Shown here piece by piece: positions 44,049-53,473 of a DNA stretch of 64,000 bases. The position numbers and the translations under genes were made by a program. Within the stretch, counting starts at the first letter, position 1, and the number at the start of each line of letters is the position of its first letter. The stretch lies in the NCBI GenBank assembly GCA_017991675.1, contig JAGOQB010000010.1, forward strand, positions 18,344 to 82,343. Direction: 5' to 3'. The notes below the pieces were generated by a model that saw nothing but the letters and a program-made list of their open reading frames with translations, did no database searches and had not been told where the DNA came from. Source of the DNA: Phenylobacterium sp. (GTDB lineage Bacteria > Pseudomonadota > Alphaproteobacteria > Caulobacterales > Caulobacteraceae).

Positions 44049-44586
44049 CCACATTGACGAGGCCGGCAGCTATGGGCGTCGCGCTCGCAGTAGGTAGGAA
44101 GCTACGAACGTCTCCGCGAAAGTCCACGTCGCGGGTGCAGCCGCTAGGTAGGGAGGCTGGCGAGTTGGCGGCGCGCTCTACGGCATTGAGGACCGTCCGA
44201 TAAGGGAAGCGATCCCCCCGGAATTTCTACGCGCAACGGCGCTGTTCTTGCTGGGGTAGAGGACGCATACGGCATTGAGGACGGTTTCATCGAACCGCGG
44301 CGCTGCCGTTGGTCCCAGCGCGTAGTGCTTAGTGAAGAGATCTCTCGGTATCAGCGGACCGAGAAATCATACGTTGCGGCGGTCGTGCGATGGACCTTGC
44401 CGCTGCGAGCCCCCGAGGCGCTTCCTTGCTGCGGCACGAGCTGGCCTGAGCCGGCTTGCGCCAACTCGATTCAGGCGAAGGCGAGCAAAATCAAAGCTAT
44501 GGAAGTATTTGGGGTTTTCGAACGCCATTCGAGGGCTGAGACCCATTCTCCAGGTAAGAGGATTGGACCGGAGGGAGGTTACTGGC
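44049..44586. other. Intergenic region between the monooxygenase and SDR genes
   Basis: 538 bases. It contains the operator-like palindrome at 44518-44532. The SDR open frame extends back into this region, but the residues are not SDR-like. No other element is visible. Confidence 0.45.
44518..44532. promoter_or_regulatory. Catabolic operator site C
   Basis: TCGAACGCCATTCGA, 13 of 14 consensus positions, 54 bases before the SDR start at 44587, a position where bound protein would block transcription. Confidence 0.65.
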
Positions 44587-45447
44587 ATGGGGTTGTTAGA
44601 CGGCAAGGTCGCCATCGTCACAGGCGCGGGCGGCGGGCTTGGTGAGGCCTACGCCAGGCTCTTCGCCCAGCAGGGTGCTCGGGTGGTTGTCAACGACCTG
44701 GGCGGCGCACGCGATGGATCGGGCTCCGACCGCTCGGCCGCGGAACGCGTTGCAGCGGCGATCCGGCAGGACGGCGGAGACGCGGTCGCCAATGGCGATG
44801 ACGTTTCTACGGTGGAGGGAGGGGAGCGTATCCTCGCCGCGGCCCTCGACGCATTCGGCCAGATCGACATCCTTGTGTGCAACGCCGGCATCCTCCGCGA
44901 CCGGACCTTTGCCAAAACCAGCGAGGCCGACTGGGACGCGGTTATCCGGGTGCATTTGAAGGGCGCCTATTGCTGCGCCCTGCCGGTGTGGAATTGGATG
45001 AAGGACAACGGGCGTCCAGGCGTGATCGTCATGACTTCCTCGACGTCCGGCCTCTACGGCAATTTCGGCCAAGCCAACTACGGGGCGGCGAAAGCGGGCA
45101 TCTACGGCCTCGTTCGTGTGCTTTCGATCGAGGGCCAGAAGTACGGCATCCGCGTCATGGGCTTGGCGCCTGCGGCGCTCACCCGGATGACCGAGGACTT
45201 GCCTGGAATGGGTGAGGCGGCCGCTGACGAAATGAGCAGCCCCGAGAACATAGCCCCCAGTGTGCTCTTCATGGTCTCGGATCTCGCCGCCGGTTACAGC
45301 GGCAGGATCCTTGGCGTGTCCTGGGAAGGCGTCAGCGAGATTAAGATGATGGAGACAGTCGGGTTTCGACCCGGCCGACCCTACACGGCTCAGGATGTGG
45401 CTGACCACGCTTCCGAGGTGTTCTTCCCCGAACAGGCGCGGGCCTAG
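44587..45447 (+). CDS. Short-chain dehydrogenase, multifunctional-enzyme type 2-like
   Basis: 286 aa from ATG 44587 with GGAGGGAGG upstream. NAD(P) motif TGAGGGLGEAYAR near 13, NDLGG, NNAG-equivalent VCNAGILRD near 96, catalytic Ser/Tyr/Lys in TSSTSGLYGNFGQANYGAAK. The long NDLGGARDGSG insert and ENIAPSVLFMVSD resemble the (3R)-hydroxyacyl-CoA dehydrogenase part of peroxisomal HSD17B4. It would oxidise a 3-hydroxyacyl-CoA made by the MaoC hydratase, or a secondary alcohol. Confidence 0.85.
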   Translation: MGLLDGKVAIVTGAGGGLGEAYARLFAQQGARVVVNDLGGARDGSGSDRSAAERVAAAIRQDGGDAVANGDDVSTVEGGERILAAALDAFGQIDILVCNAGILRDRTFAKTSEADWDAVIRVHLKGAYCCALPVWNWMKDNGRPGVIVMTSSTSGLYGNFGQANYGAAKAGIYGLVRVLSIEGQKYGIRVMGLAPAALTRMTEDLPGMGEAAADEMSSPENIAPSVLFMVSDLAAGYSGRILGVSWEGVSEIKMMETVGFRPGRPYTAQDVADHASEVFFPEQARA

Positions 45448-45630
45448 CTGGCCGTTGAGGCTCGGTGGATTGCGCCCAGCATTTGTGGAGACTCGCCGGT
45501 TTGCCTCCGAACCCGCCGGTGGGCGCACTCAGACATTTCGACCGACCCGTTCCAGGGTGACAGACGCGATCGTGAGCCTGGCAACTCATTGTTGCCAGGC
45601 TCCGAATGCTGAGAACGCGCCCGGGCAGGT

Positions 45631-46959
45631 TCAGCCGCGCCAGCGCAGGTGACGTCCTACCAGTAGCGCGAGGACGACCGTCGGCGCCGTGATGGCGGCG
45701 TTCACAAAGAAGGGGGCGTCCGGCATCCAGGCGAACAGCGCCAGCGCCAACTGGGGACCAACGAGACGCGACAACGAGTCTATCGCGTTCTTGAGACCGA
45801 GCGTCTGGCCTTGGCGATCGGGGCCAGCGGCGCGGGAGACCAGCGACGTAGCGTTCGGGTTAGCGAGTGCTGCCCCCGTGGACATCAAGGCCATGAGAAT
45901 GACCATGACCGGCCAGTTGGGCGAGAACGGTTGGGCCAGGAGGCACACCATCATGACGGCGTTGCCGAACGCTAGCATGTTGGCCTCGCCGAAACGGCGC
46001 GACAGGGGCCCGGTTATCAAAAGCAGCGCCACCGTCGAGGCGACGGCCGAGGCTGTGAAGCAGTAGCCGATCGCAGCTGTCGACCAAGCATACCGGTCCA
46101 CGGCCCAGAAGCCGAACATGGACTCGAAGCCGTTGAACGCCACGCCGACGATGAACGTGAGCAGTATCAACGGCCCGATCACGGGGTCTTGGAGGGAGGC
46201 ACGCGCGGCGATCCAAGGGCTCTCATGTCCGGTCGGTCGGTCGGCATGGGCCCGGCTCTCACGCAGAAGGATCAGGATCAGCATGGCTGCGAGCGCCATG
46301 AGCCCGGCCGCTACGAGCAACGGAAGCCGAAAGCCCGCCGTACCGATCTCGGGGCGGGCCAGCAGGCCGCCGAGGCCGGGTCCGAACATGTAGCCGAAGT
46401 GGTAGGCTGCGCCGAGCAGCCCCAATCGACCTGTCCGTTGGGCCACAGGTGTCACATCGGCGATGTAGCCGCTGACCACCGCACTGTTGCCGCCGACGAC
46501 GCCGCCTAGGAAGCGGATCAGGGTTGCGATGACGATGCTGGGTGCGAAGGCCACCGCGAGAACGCATGCGCAGTTGGCGGCCAAGGTGAAGACCAGCACC
46601 GGCTTGCGCCCAATCCGGTCTGAGAGTCGTCCCCAAACGAGTTCGCCGAAGAACGCGCCAACGGCCCAGGCCGAGAACAGCAAGCCAATTTGCCATGTCG
46701 GGGCATCGAACGAGCGTGCATAGAACGGCAAGAGCGGCACGATGACGCCAAAGCCCAATGTGTTGAGCATCATCACCAGCAGCAATGCCGGCAACGCCTT
46801 TCGTGAGGCGCGAAGAGCGAGCTCTTCAGGCGTCGTGAGCTGGGCGGGAACAGTGCCAGCAGGCGGAAAGCGAGGCTGTTGGGAACGCTTCGTTAGATCA
46901 GGCAAGGGGGCACGACCAGATTCTGCGGCGCGCCAGAGGGCTTCTCCAGCGCGCGCCAT
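45631..46959 (-). CDS. MFS transporter (TetA/multidrug-like)
   Basis: 442 aa with 12 predicted helices. MFS motif A is present as GRLSDRIGRKPVL, and the start of helix 1 (LNTLGFGVIVPLLPFYAR) resembles the drug:H+ antiporter-1 (TetA) group. The first 55 residues are an unusual hydrophilic tail before helix 1, so the true start may be further in. It converges on the SDR gene. It may export an intermediate or import the substrate. Confidence 0.82.
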   Translation of the reverse strand: MARAGEALWRAAESGRAPLPDLTKRSQQPRFPPAGTVPAQLTTPEELALRASRKALPALLLVMMLNTLGFGVIVPLLPFYARSFDAPTWQIGLLFSAWAVGAFFGELVWGRLSDRIGRKPVLVFTLAANCACVLAVAFAPSIVIATLIRFLGGVVGGNSAVVSGYIADVTPVAQRTGRLGLLGAAYHFGYMFGPGLGGLLARPEIGTAGFRLPLLVAAGLMALAAMLILILLRESRAHADRPTGHESPWIAARASLQDPVIGPLILLTFIVGVAFNGFESMFGFWAVDRYAWSTAAIGYCFTASAVASTVALLLITGPLSRRFGEANMLAFGNAVMMVCLLAQPFSPNWPVMVILMALMSTGAALANPNATSLVSRAAGPDRQGQTLGLKNAIDSLSRLVGPQLALALFAWMPDAPFFVNAAITAPTVVLALLVGRHLRWRG

Positions 46960-47097
46960 TAGCCGCCATCGCAGGATTGCGGCGGCGAAATCTGCGCTCC
47001 TAGCCGGGCGCGGGAGCGCTCGCTTCCACGTCAGTACTCACTGGACGCGGACGCTTCGACCGGCCGTCGTATCTGCGACGGCTAGCCTTTCGTGGTG

Positions 47098-48537
47098 TCA
47101 CTCTGCTGCAGTCGTTTCCGGCGCGTAGCCGAGCATGGCCTTCGTCTCGAGATACTCGGCGAAGCCGTAGTCGCCCCACTCGCGCCCGTTGCCGCTCATC
47201 TTGTAGCCACCGAACGGAGCGGTGAAATCGTCGCCGCCGTTGATCGACACCTGCCCGGCCCGCAGTTGTGCCGCTACCTTCCGGACAACGGCCTGATCGG
47301 AACCCGAGACGTAGGCCGCCAGGCCATACTCGGTGTCGTTCCCGATCTTCACCGCCTCGTCGATGTTGTCGTAGCCAAGGATCGACAGGACCGGGCCGAA
47401 GATTTCTTCCCTTGCGATCGTCATGTCATTGGTCACGTTCGCGAACACGGTGGGTTTCACAAAGAAGCCTTTGTCGAGTCCGGCCGGCCGGCCGACGCCG
47501 CCGGTGACGAGCGTCGCGCCCTCGTCGATCCCGACCTGGATGAGGTGCTGGATTTTCTCCCACTGGCTCTTGTTGACCACCGGGCCCATGTCGGCATTGC
47601 CGTTCGGATCACCAACTGAGATCGCCTTGGCCGTCGCCTTGGCGATGACAATCGCCTCTTCCATCTTCGCTCTCGGCACCAGCATCCGTGTCGGCGCGTT
47701 GCAGGACTGGCCCGAGTTCGCCATCAGGTGCTGGACCCCACCACCGATGGCGGCCTGGAAGTCGGCGTCTTCCAATATGATGTTCGGGCTCTTGCCGCCC
47801 AGCTCCTGGGAAACACGCTTCACCGTCGGCGCGGCGGCCCTCGCCACCTCGACGCCGGCGCGCGTCGAGCCAGTGAACGACACCATGTCGATGCCCGGAT
47901 GGCTGGAGAGCGCAGCGCCGACCTCGAGGCCCGTCCCGTTGATCATGTTGAAGACGCCCGCCGGAACACCGGCCGTATGCAGGACCTCAGCCCATATCTG
48001 GGCTGAGAACGGCGCCTCCTCGGAGGGCTTCAAGACCATGGTGCAGCCAGTCGCGAGCGCAGGGACCACCTTGCAGGCGATCTGGTTGATCGGCCAGTTC
48101 CACGGCGTGATGAGGCCGCAAACGCCGATCGGTTCCTTGACGATGCGGGTAGCGCCGCGATCCTCTTCGAACCGAAAGGTCTTCAGCACCTCGATGCCGG
48201 CGGACAGGTGGGCGACGCCGATCGCCGCCTGCGCCTCTTGAGCGAGGTTGGCCGGCGCGCCCATTTCCTCGGTGATCGCATTGGCGATGTCGACGTAGCG
48301 CTTCTGGTACTCAGTCAGGATACGCTGCAGCAGGTCGATCCGTTCGTTGCGGCTCGTCTGCGAGTAGCTGGCAAAGGCCGCCTTCGCGGCCGCGACCGCC
48401 TTGTCCACGTCGCCAGCAGCGCCGGCGGAGATGCGGCCAGCCACCGCCTCCGTCGCCGGGTTGATGACTTCCAGCAGCTTAGGGGTCAGGGGATCGACCC
48501 ATTGGCCGTCGATGTAGAATTTCACGTATTCGCGCAC
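47098..48537 (-). CDS. Aldehyde dehydrogenase
   Basis: 479 aa from the GTG at 48537 (GAGGGA nine bases upstream); an ATG at 48555 would add six residues. Class-typical blocks: ITPWNWPINQIACKVVPALATGCTMVLKPSE, FTGSTRAGVEV, catalytic Glu in QELGGKSPNI (about 245) and catalytic Cys in NSGQSCNAPTR (about 279). It oxidises an aldehyde to an acid with NAD(P). It is downstream of the alcohol dehydrogenase gene on the same strand (35 bases), forming an alcohol-to-acid pair. Confidence 0.92.
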   Translation of the reverse strand: MREYVKFYIDGQWVDPLTPKLLEVINPATEAVAGRISAGAAGDVDKAVAAAKAAFASYSQTSRNERIDLLQRILTEYQKRYVDIANAITEEMGAPANLAQEAQAAIGVAHLSAGIEVLKTFRFEEDRGATRIVKEPIGVCGLITPWNWPINQIACKVVPALATGCTMVLKPSEEAPFSAQIWAEVLHTAGVPAGVFNMINGTGLEVGAALSSHPGIDMVSFTGSTRAGVEVARAAAPTVKRVSQELGGKSPNIILEDADFQAAIGGGVQHLMANSGQSCNAPTRMLVPRAKMEEAIVIAKATAKAISVGDPNGNADMGPVVNKSQWEKIQHLIQVGIDEGATLVTGGVGRPAGLDKGFFVKPTVFANVTNDMTIAREEIFGPVLSILGYDNIDEAVKIGNDTEYGLAAYVSGSDQAVVRKVAAQLRAGQVSINGGDDFTAPFGGYKMSGNGREWGDYGFAEYLETKAMLGYAPETTAAE

Positions 48538-48572
48538 GGAGAGTTCCCTCTTCATCCACAATGTTCAATGGG

Positions 48573-49655
48573 TCAGTCGAAGACGATCACGGAGCGGGCT
48601 AGTTCGCCGCTCTTCATGTCGGCGAAGCCCTCATTGATCTGGTCGAGCCGGATGCGGCGCGAGATCAGCTGGTCGAGCTTCAGCTTGCCGGACATGTAAA
48701 ACTCGACGAGCCGCGGCATGTCGACGGGGAAGCGATTGGATCCCAGCATCGAGCCCTGGATGCGCTTTTCGCTTAGGAAATCGACCCCCGGGAGGCTGAT
48801 GTTCTGGCCGTAGGGGATCATTCCGATCACGTTGGCGACGCCCCCGCGCGCGAGCATCATGAAAGCTTGTTCGGCGGTCCTGGCCAGGCCGATCGCCTCG
48901 AAGCTGTGATGCACGCCGCCCTTCGTCAGTTCGAGGACGGCTTCGACCGCGTCGAACTGCGATGCGTCGACAAAGTCCGTCGCCCCGAACTCCTCGGCCA
49001 GCTTCCCCTTGGACGCGACCCTATCGACGGCGATAATCCGGCCTGCGCCGGCAATTGCAGCGCCATTGATCGCGGCCAGGCCCACGCCGCCGCAGCCAAT
49101 GACGGCGACCGTCTCGCCTGCCCGCACGTTGGAGGTGTTCATCGTCGCCCCGACGCCGGTCATCACCGAACAGCCGATCAGGGCGGCGCGATCGAGCGGC
49201 ATGTCCCGTCGAATGGCCACACAGGCATGTTCGTGAACCAGCATCTGCTCGGCGAACGAGGACAGGTTCAGATACTGGGGCAGGGCGGCGCCGTTCAGCG
49301 CGAGCCGGGGTTCCTCTGCGTCGCCACGCGAGGTTTCGGGCGACTCGCAGAGGGAAAGGCGACCGGTCAGGCAGTGCTCGCAGTGGCCGCAGAATGCAGA
49401 CAGGCATGTGATCACGTGATCGCCAGGCTTGACGGTGCGCACCTCGGAGCCGACGGCCTCAACCACCCCGGCGCTTTCATGGCCCAGCACCGCAGGCAAC
49501 GGGTGGGAGTACGAGCCTTCGATGAAGTGAAGGTCCGAATGGCAGAGGCCGGCCGCCTTGGTGGTGATCAGAACCTCGCGCGGCCCCGGCTTACTGATCT
49601 GGACGTTCTCAATCTGAAGCGGTTGGCCCACTTCCCGGAGCACGGCAGCCTTCAT
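48573..49655 (-). CDS. Zinc-dependent alcohol dehydrogenase
   Basis: 360 aa from ATG 49655 with AAGGGAGG upstream. Catalytic zinc ligands in AAGLCHSDLH and GHESAGVVE, structural zinc in CGHCEHCLTGRLSLC (about 91-105), NAD-binding VIGCGGVGLAAINGAAIAGA. It resembles the class III/benzyl-alcohol-type ADHs. Together with the ALDH downstream it would oxidise the alcohol produced by the P450 to a carboxylic acid. An operator-like site lies about 110 bases upstream. Confidence 0.9.
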   Translation of the reverse strand: MKAAVLREVGQPLQIENVQISKPGPREVLITTKAAGLCHSDLHFIEGSYSHPLPAVLGHESAGVVEAVGSEVRTVKPGDHVITCLSAFCGHCEHCLTGRLSLCESPETSRGDAEEPRLALNGAALPQYLNLSSFAEQMLVHEHACVAIRRDMPLDRAALIGCSVMTGVGATMNTSNVRAGETVAVIGCGGVGLAAINGAAIAGAGRIIAVDRVASKGKLAEEFGATDFVDASQFDAVEAVLELTKGGVHHSFEAIGLARTAEQAFMMLARGGVANVIGMIPYGQNISLPGVDFLSEKRIQGSMLGSNRFPVDMPRLVEFYMSGKLKLDQLISRRIRLDQINEGFADMKSGELARSVIVFD

Positions 49656-49763
49656 AGTTCCTCCCTTTCGACGCTCCTCGAGCGCGGTGTCTGGACAGCG
49701 AAACGACGCCGCCATCCGCGCAAAATGCGAAGCCGGAGCGCAGCGAAGGGAAGAGAGCGGGAC

Positions 49764-49778
49764 TCGAACGACGTTCCA
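49764..49778 (-). promoter_or_regulatory. Catabolic operator site D
   Basis: TCGAACGACGTTCCA on the plus strand, 13 of 14 consensus positions. Read towards the ADH gene it is preceded by GCTTGTG and continues GAGTCCC, almost the same context as site G. Confidence 0.7.
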
Positions 49779-49926
49779 CAAGCGGCTCGACAGGCGCCTG
49801 GCAGGTCCGGCCGGGTCAGCGCGGCGAGACGCTGGCGAGCGTCCCGCAAGAGGCACCGTCGGGGCGTTGGCGACATGCTTCATGCCGTCCGGGACGAGCC
49901 GGGGGCTGGACGATCCCGAGTTCAGA

Positions 49927-51510
49927 TCAAATCTGTTTGGATCTGCCTTCCCAGTATGAAGCTCTCACCTTGTTTCGCTGGATCTTGCCGGCCTCGCTTC
50001 GCGGCAGGTCGGTCACGAAGTCCAGGCTCCGCGGCGTCTTGAAGCTAGGCAGGATGCGGCGCGCGTAGCCAAGGATATCGTCCGCCAGTTGTTCGGAGGG
50101 CGTGACGCCGCTCCTTAGTAAGATCACCGCCTTTACCTGCTCGCCCCACTCGTCGTGAGGCACGCCGATGGTCGCCGAGTCCGCGACCGCCGGGTGCTTT
50201 GCGAGTTCGTTGTCGATCTCCTGCGGATAGATGTTCACCCCGCCGGAGATGATGACCTCCGCCGATCGGCCGGTCAGGAAGAGGTAGTCCTCCTCGTCGA
50301 AGTACCCGATGTCGCCTTGGGTGAAGTAGCCGCCGACCCTGGAGGCGTCGGTCTTTTCCTGGTCTTTGTAATAGGTGAAGCCACCGTTTTCGGGCAGCTG
50401 ATGGTAGATCGTGCCGGGCACGTTGCGCGGGCACTCCGCGCCGTATTCGTCGAGGGCCTTGGCGCTGAGCGGGGTGGCGCGCTTGCCGACCGATCCCGGT
50501 CTCGTCAGCCATTCCTGGCTGTCGATCGTGAAGTAGCCGCCTTCGGAACTTGCATAGTACTCGTGAATGATCGGGCCAAACCACTCGATCATCGCGATCT
50601 TCACTTCCGGCGGGCATGGCGCCGCTCCGTGGACGATATACGCGAGCGACGACACATCATACGTTGCACGCACAGCTTCCGGCAGTTCCAGCAGCCGCTG
50701 GAACATGATCGGAACCATGTGCATGTGGGTCACGTGGAAGCTCGCGATGGTCGCGAGCACCGTTTCGGAATCCCACTTGTCGAGAAACACTAGGGGACAG
50801 CCCACGGCCAGCGCTGCGCTCACATCGTAGTGGAGCGGCGCTGCGTGATAGGCTGGGCCGGCGCACATCTGGACGCTGGCTTCAGGGGAATAACCGAGCG
50901 GCGTAAACGCAGAGCGGGGGCTCCAGGAATCGTAGCCCTCGTGCAACACGCCCTTCGGGCGGCCTGTGGTGCCCGAGGTATAGAGCATGACACCGCCCAC
51001 TACGGGCTCGTCGATGTCCTCAGAGTCGAACGCCGCGAGCGTCGTGCGGTAATCTTCGCAATCAGGATTCGGCTCACCGATCACCAGCTTTGCGGCCAAG
51101 CCATTGAGCATAGCAAGGGCGGACCGCACCGCCGGTGTCCTGGACTCAGCGATCACCGCCTTGGCGTCGCAGTCTTCGACGATGTAGGCGATCTCTTGTG
51201 CGGTAAGGTGCCAGTTGATCGGCGTGAGCCGTAATCCCGCACGCCGGGTCGCGGCGAGCGCCTCGATGAACTCACACCGGTTCGAACAGATGAGTGCGAC
51301 GGCGTCTCCGGTGTTCAAGCCACGTTGCCGAAGCAGGCGGGCGAGTTGGTTGGCGCTGGCGTTTATTTGACGGAACGTATGGGCCTTGCCGTCGGGATCG
51401 TAGACCGCGACCGCGTCGGGTCTTTCGACCGCCCACGCCGCCAGCGTCATGCCGACCGCCGCGGCGGCGTCGTGCCGCTTGTCGATATCTGCTTGGTCTC
51501 GCCAACCCAT
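49927..51510 (-). CDS. AMP-forming acyl-CoA synthetase
   Basis: 527 aa from ATG 51510; the open frame extends upstream but without family similarity. P-loop TSGTTGRPKG near 175-184, SSEGG and the adenylation motifs YFTQGDIGYFDEEDYLFLTGRSAEVIISGGVNIYP; C-terminal Lys in SEAGKIQRNKVR. It activates a carboxylic acid to its CoA thioester with ATP. Its place beside ADH, ALDH and a divergent MaoC hydratase suggests it charges the acid made by the two dehydrogenases. Confidence 0.9.
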   Translation of the reverse strand: MGWRDQADIDKRHDAAAAVGMTLAAWAVERPDAVAVYDPDGKAHTFRQINASANQLARLLRQRGLNTGDAVALICSNRCEFIEALAATRRAGLRLTPINWHLTAQEIAYIVEDCDAKAVIAESRTPAVRSALAMLNGLAAKLVIGEPNPDCEDYRTTLAAFDSEDIDEPVVGGVMLYTSGTTGRPKGVLHEGYDSWSPRSAFTPLGYSPEASVQMCAGPAYHAAPLHYDVSAALAVGCPLVFLDKWDSETVLATIASFHVTHMHMVPIMFQRLLELPEAVRATYDVSSLAYIVHGAAPCPPEVKIAMIEWFGPIIHEYYASSEGGYFTIDSQEWLTRPGSVGKRATPLSAKALDEYGAECPRNVPGTIYHQLPENGGFTYYKDQEKTDASRVGGYFTQGDIGYFDEEDYLFLTGRSAEVIISGGVNIYPQEIDNELAKHPAVADSATIGVPHDEWGEQVKAVILLRSGVTPSEQLADDILGYARRILPSFKTPRSLDFVTDLPRSEAGKIQRNKVRASYWEGRSKQI

Positions 51511-51568
51511 CGCACCCAAAATCCTTGCTATCGGCCCGCCCTGTGTGGCCCGGCGAAAGGTCAGGCGT

Positions 51569-51583
51569 TCGAATCGCGTTCTA
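51569..51583 (-). promoter_or_regulatory. Catabolic operator site E1
   Basis: TCGAATCGCGTTCTA on the plus strand, 11 of 14 consensus positions. Towards the acyl-CoA synthetase gene it is preceded by CCGCTTGTA, as at site D, and lies 59 bases before the ATG. Confidence 0.5.
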
Positions 51584-51645
51584 CAAGCGGCCGGTGTTGC
51601 GGGCGTGCTGACGCATCGGAATGATCGATCTCTGTCGGGGTATTG

Positions 51646-51660
51646 CGAAACGCCGTTCGA
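51646..51660 (+). promoter_or_regulatory. Catabolic operator site E2
   Basis: CGAAACGCCGTTCGA, 11 of 14 consensus positions, preceded by ATTG; 111 bases before the MaoC hydratase start at 51771. Two sites in one divergent region fit one for each gene. Confidence 0.5.
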
Positions 51661-51770
51661 GGACAAAGCCTAGACGCTCCAACACACCGAGCGTGCCGCC
51701 TGAAGGTCGTTCCGCCGCGCCACGCCAAGCGGGGACCCTATCGTGCACGCCAAGAAGGAGGAGTCAGGCT

Positions 51771-52193
51771 ATGGCGCTTTCCGCTAGCAAGCTGAACGTG
51801 GGCGATGTCCATACCGCCCGTGTCGTCGAGGACCTGAAGCGCACCCAGATCGTCCAGTATGCGGGCGCGTCCGGCGACTACAATCCGCTACATACCGACG
51901 AGATATTCACCACCAAGGCGGCGGGTTATCCATCGGTATTCGCGCACGGCATGCTGACCATGGGCATGACCGGCAAGATGCTCACCGACTATGTGGGCGA
52001 CGCGCGCCTGACCAAGTACGGCGTGCGCTTCACCAGCCAAGTTTGGCCCGGTGACACCCTCGACGCCACCGCGACCGTGAAGGCGATAAGCGAAAAGGAC
52101 GGCGTCAGGCTGGTCGAGCTCGACGTCTCCACCTTCAACCAGGACGGCGTCGTAGTGTTGAGTGGATATGCTGAGGCGAGCCTGGATCCTTGA
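51771..52193 (+). CDS. MaoC-family (R)-specific enoyl-CoA hydratase
   Basis: 140 aa from ATG 51771 with AAGGAGGAG upstream. The hydratase-2 motif is complete: YAGASGDYNPLHTDEIF with catalytic Asp and His, then FAHGMLTMG. It should add water to a 2-enoyl-CoA. It may pair with the His-less hot-dog protein at 41375-41884, as heteromeric hydratases do in steroid catabolism. Divergent from the acyl-CoA synthetase. Confidence 0.88.
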   Translation: MALSASKLNVGDVHTARVVEDLKRTQIVQYAGASGDYNPLHTDEIFTTKAAGYPSVFAHGMLTMGMTGKMLTDYVGDARLTKYGVRFTSQVWPGDTLDATATVKAISEKDGVRLVELDVSTFNQDGVVVLSGYAEASLDP

Positions 52194-52269
52194 GGGCACC
52201 AGGCGTTCTCACGTTCTGTCCGGGATCGACGATCGGAGACGAACCCGATCGTCGGTAGCGCTTTAGAGC

Positions 52270-53472
52270 TCAGCTAGGGCTGACCCTTGCCGACCCATCC
52301 TGCGGGGGCGTTTGGTCAGAGCGCACGAAGGAGAGGGCGACGCACGACATGACGGCGCCGCCCACCGCGAGCCATGCGAGGTTTTGATAGACGCCGCCGC
52401 GCACGAGGTAGCCCGCGAGCGCCGGCGCCCCGGCGCCGATCAGCATCGACCACGATGTGGCGGCCGCAGCTAGGCCACCGCTGCGGTCGCGGGCGATTGC
52501 GAGGGCGGTCAGGAACGGCATAGTGAACATATAGCAGAACGCCTGCGCTCCTATGGCGACCATATAAACCGCCTGATCCCAGGCGACGCTCAGGAGCGTC
52601 GTCGCGCCCCCGAACAAGACCAGGCCCGTGAACGCCCAGAACTTTTCGCGACCAGGTCGCGCGAGCCAGACGGCGCACGCGCCGCCCACGATGCCCATCA
52701 TCGCTGCGCCCGCAAGGAAGTCGCCGATAGTCGCCGTCTGCAGCCCCAGCCGCACGCCGATGCGTTCGGTGAAATAGTAGACGCCGCCGGACCCAATGCT
52801 GAGGCCGACAAACGACAGAACGACTGGCGAGCGCAGCATTGCCGTGAGAGGAAGGGCCTGGTGCACGCTCTCGCGAGCGTGGCGGTTGGGCAGGGCGAGC
52901 GTTAGCAGGCCAGCGACAAGGAAAATCGCCGCCTGAGCCATGAACAAGCCATATCGACCACTGGCCTGCGCCAGATGGGCGACCGGCGACGTTAGGCCAG
53001 CCACCAGGAGCGTGGTTCCGACCGTCACCATCGCGGCGGTCCGGTCGACACGCACAGCGGTCGCAAGCGCAGCGGAATAGCAGGCCAACAGCGCGCCGCA
53101 CCCTATACCGACGATCGCTGCGGAGGCGGTGAGCGCGGCCTGGGACACAGCGAACGCCTGCCAGATATTGGCCAGTACAACAGCGACGCAAGCCGCGATC
53201 CCGAAGGCTCTGGCCGATATACGGTGCAACTGCGTCGAAAGCGCGATCCCGACGAGCGCGGTGAAGAGGCTTTGCTGGGCCATGAGCGTGCCAACCTGTG
53301 AGCTGGTCAGGTGTAGCTCGTCCTGGAACCGTCCGATAATCAGGGGCGCAGTGGTCAGGTAGAGGCTGTTGACCAGAGATAGGCCGATCAGACCGGCAAA
53401 TAGCCGCCGTGGCGGCGACAGGAGACCAAGTTTGCGGTCGTGCGTCGCCATCGTGCTGCGAACCTCCGCCAT
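52270..53472 (-). CDS. MFS transporter
   Basis: 400 aa from ATG 53472, two bases before the thiolase stop; an ATG at 53451 is the other choice. Twelve hydrophobic helices; the N-terminal RLFAGLIGLSLVNSLYLTTAPLIIGRF and the segment GSGGVYYFTERIGVRLGL are those of a sugar/aromatic-acid-type or drug-type MFS protein with weak motif A. The DUF35-thiolase-MFS order on the minus strand suggests one operon. The substrate is unknown. Confidence 0.8.
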   Translation of the reverse strand: MAEVRSTMATHDRKLGLLSPPRRLFAGLIGLSLVNSLYLTTAPLIIGRFQDELHLTSSQVGTLMAQQSLFTALVGIALSTQLHRISARAFGIAACVAVVLANIWQAFAVSQAALTASAAIVGIGCGALLACYSAALATAVRVDRTAAMVTVGTTLLVAGLTSPVAHLAQASGRYGLFMAQAAIFLVAGLLTLALPNRHARESVHQALPLTAMLRSPVVLSFVGLSIGSGGVYYFTERIGVRLGLQTATIGDFLAGAAMMGIVGGACAVWLARPGREKFWAFTGLVLFGGATTLLSVAWDQAVYMVAIGAQAFCYMFTMPFLTALAIARDRSGGLAAAATSWSMLIGAGAPALAGYLVRGGVYQNLAWLAVGGAVMSCVALSFVRSDQTPPQDGSARVSPS

Positions 53473-53473
53473 C

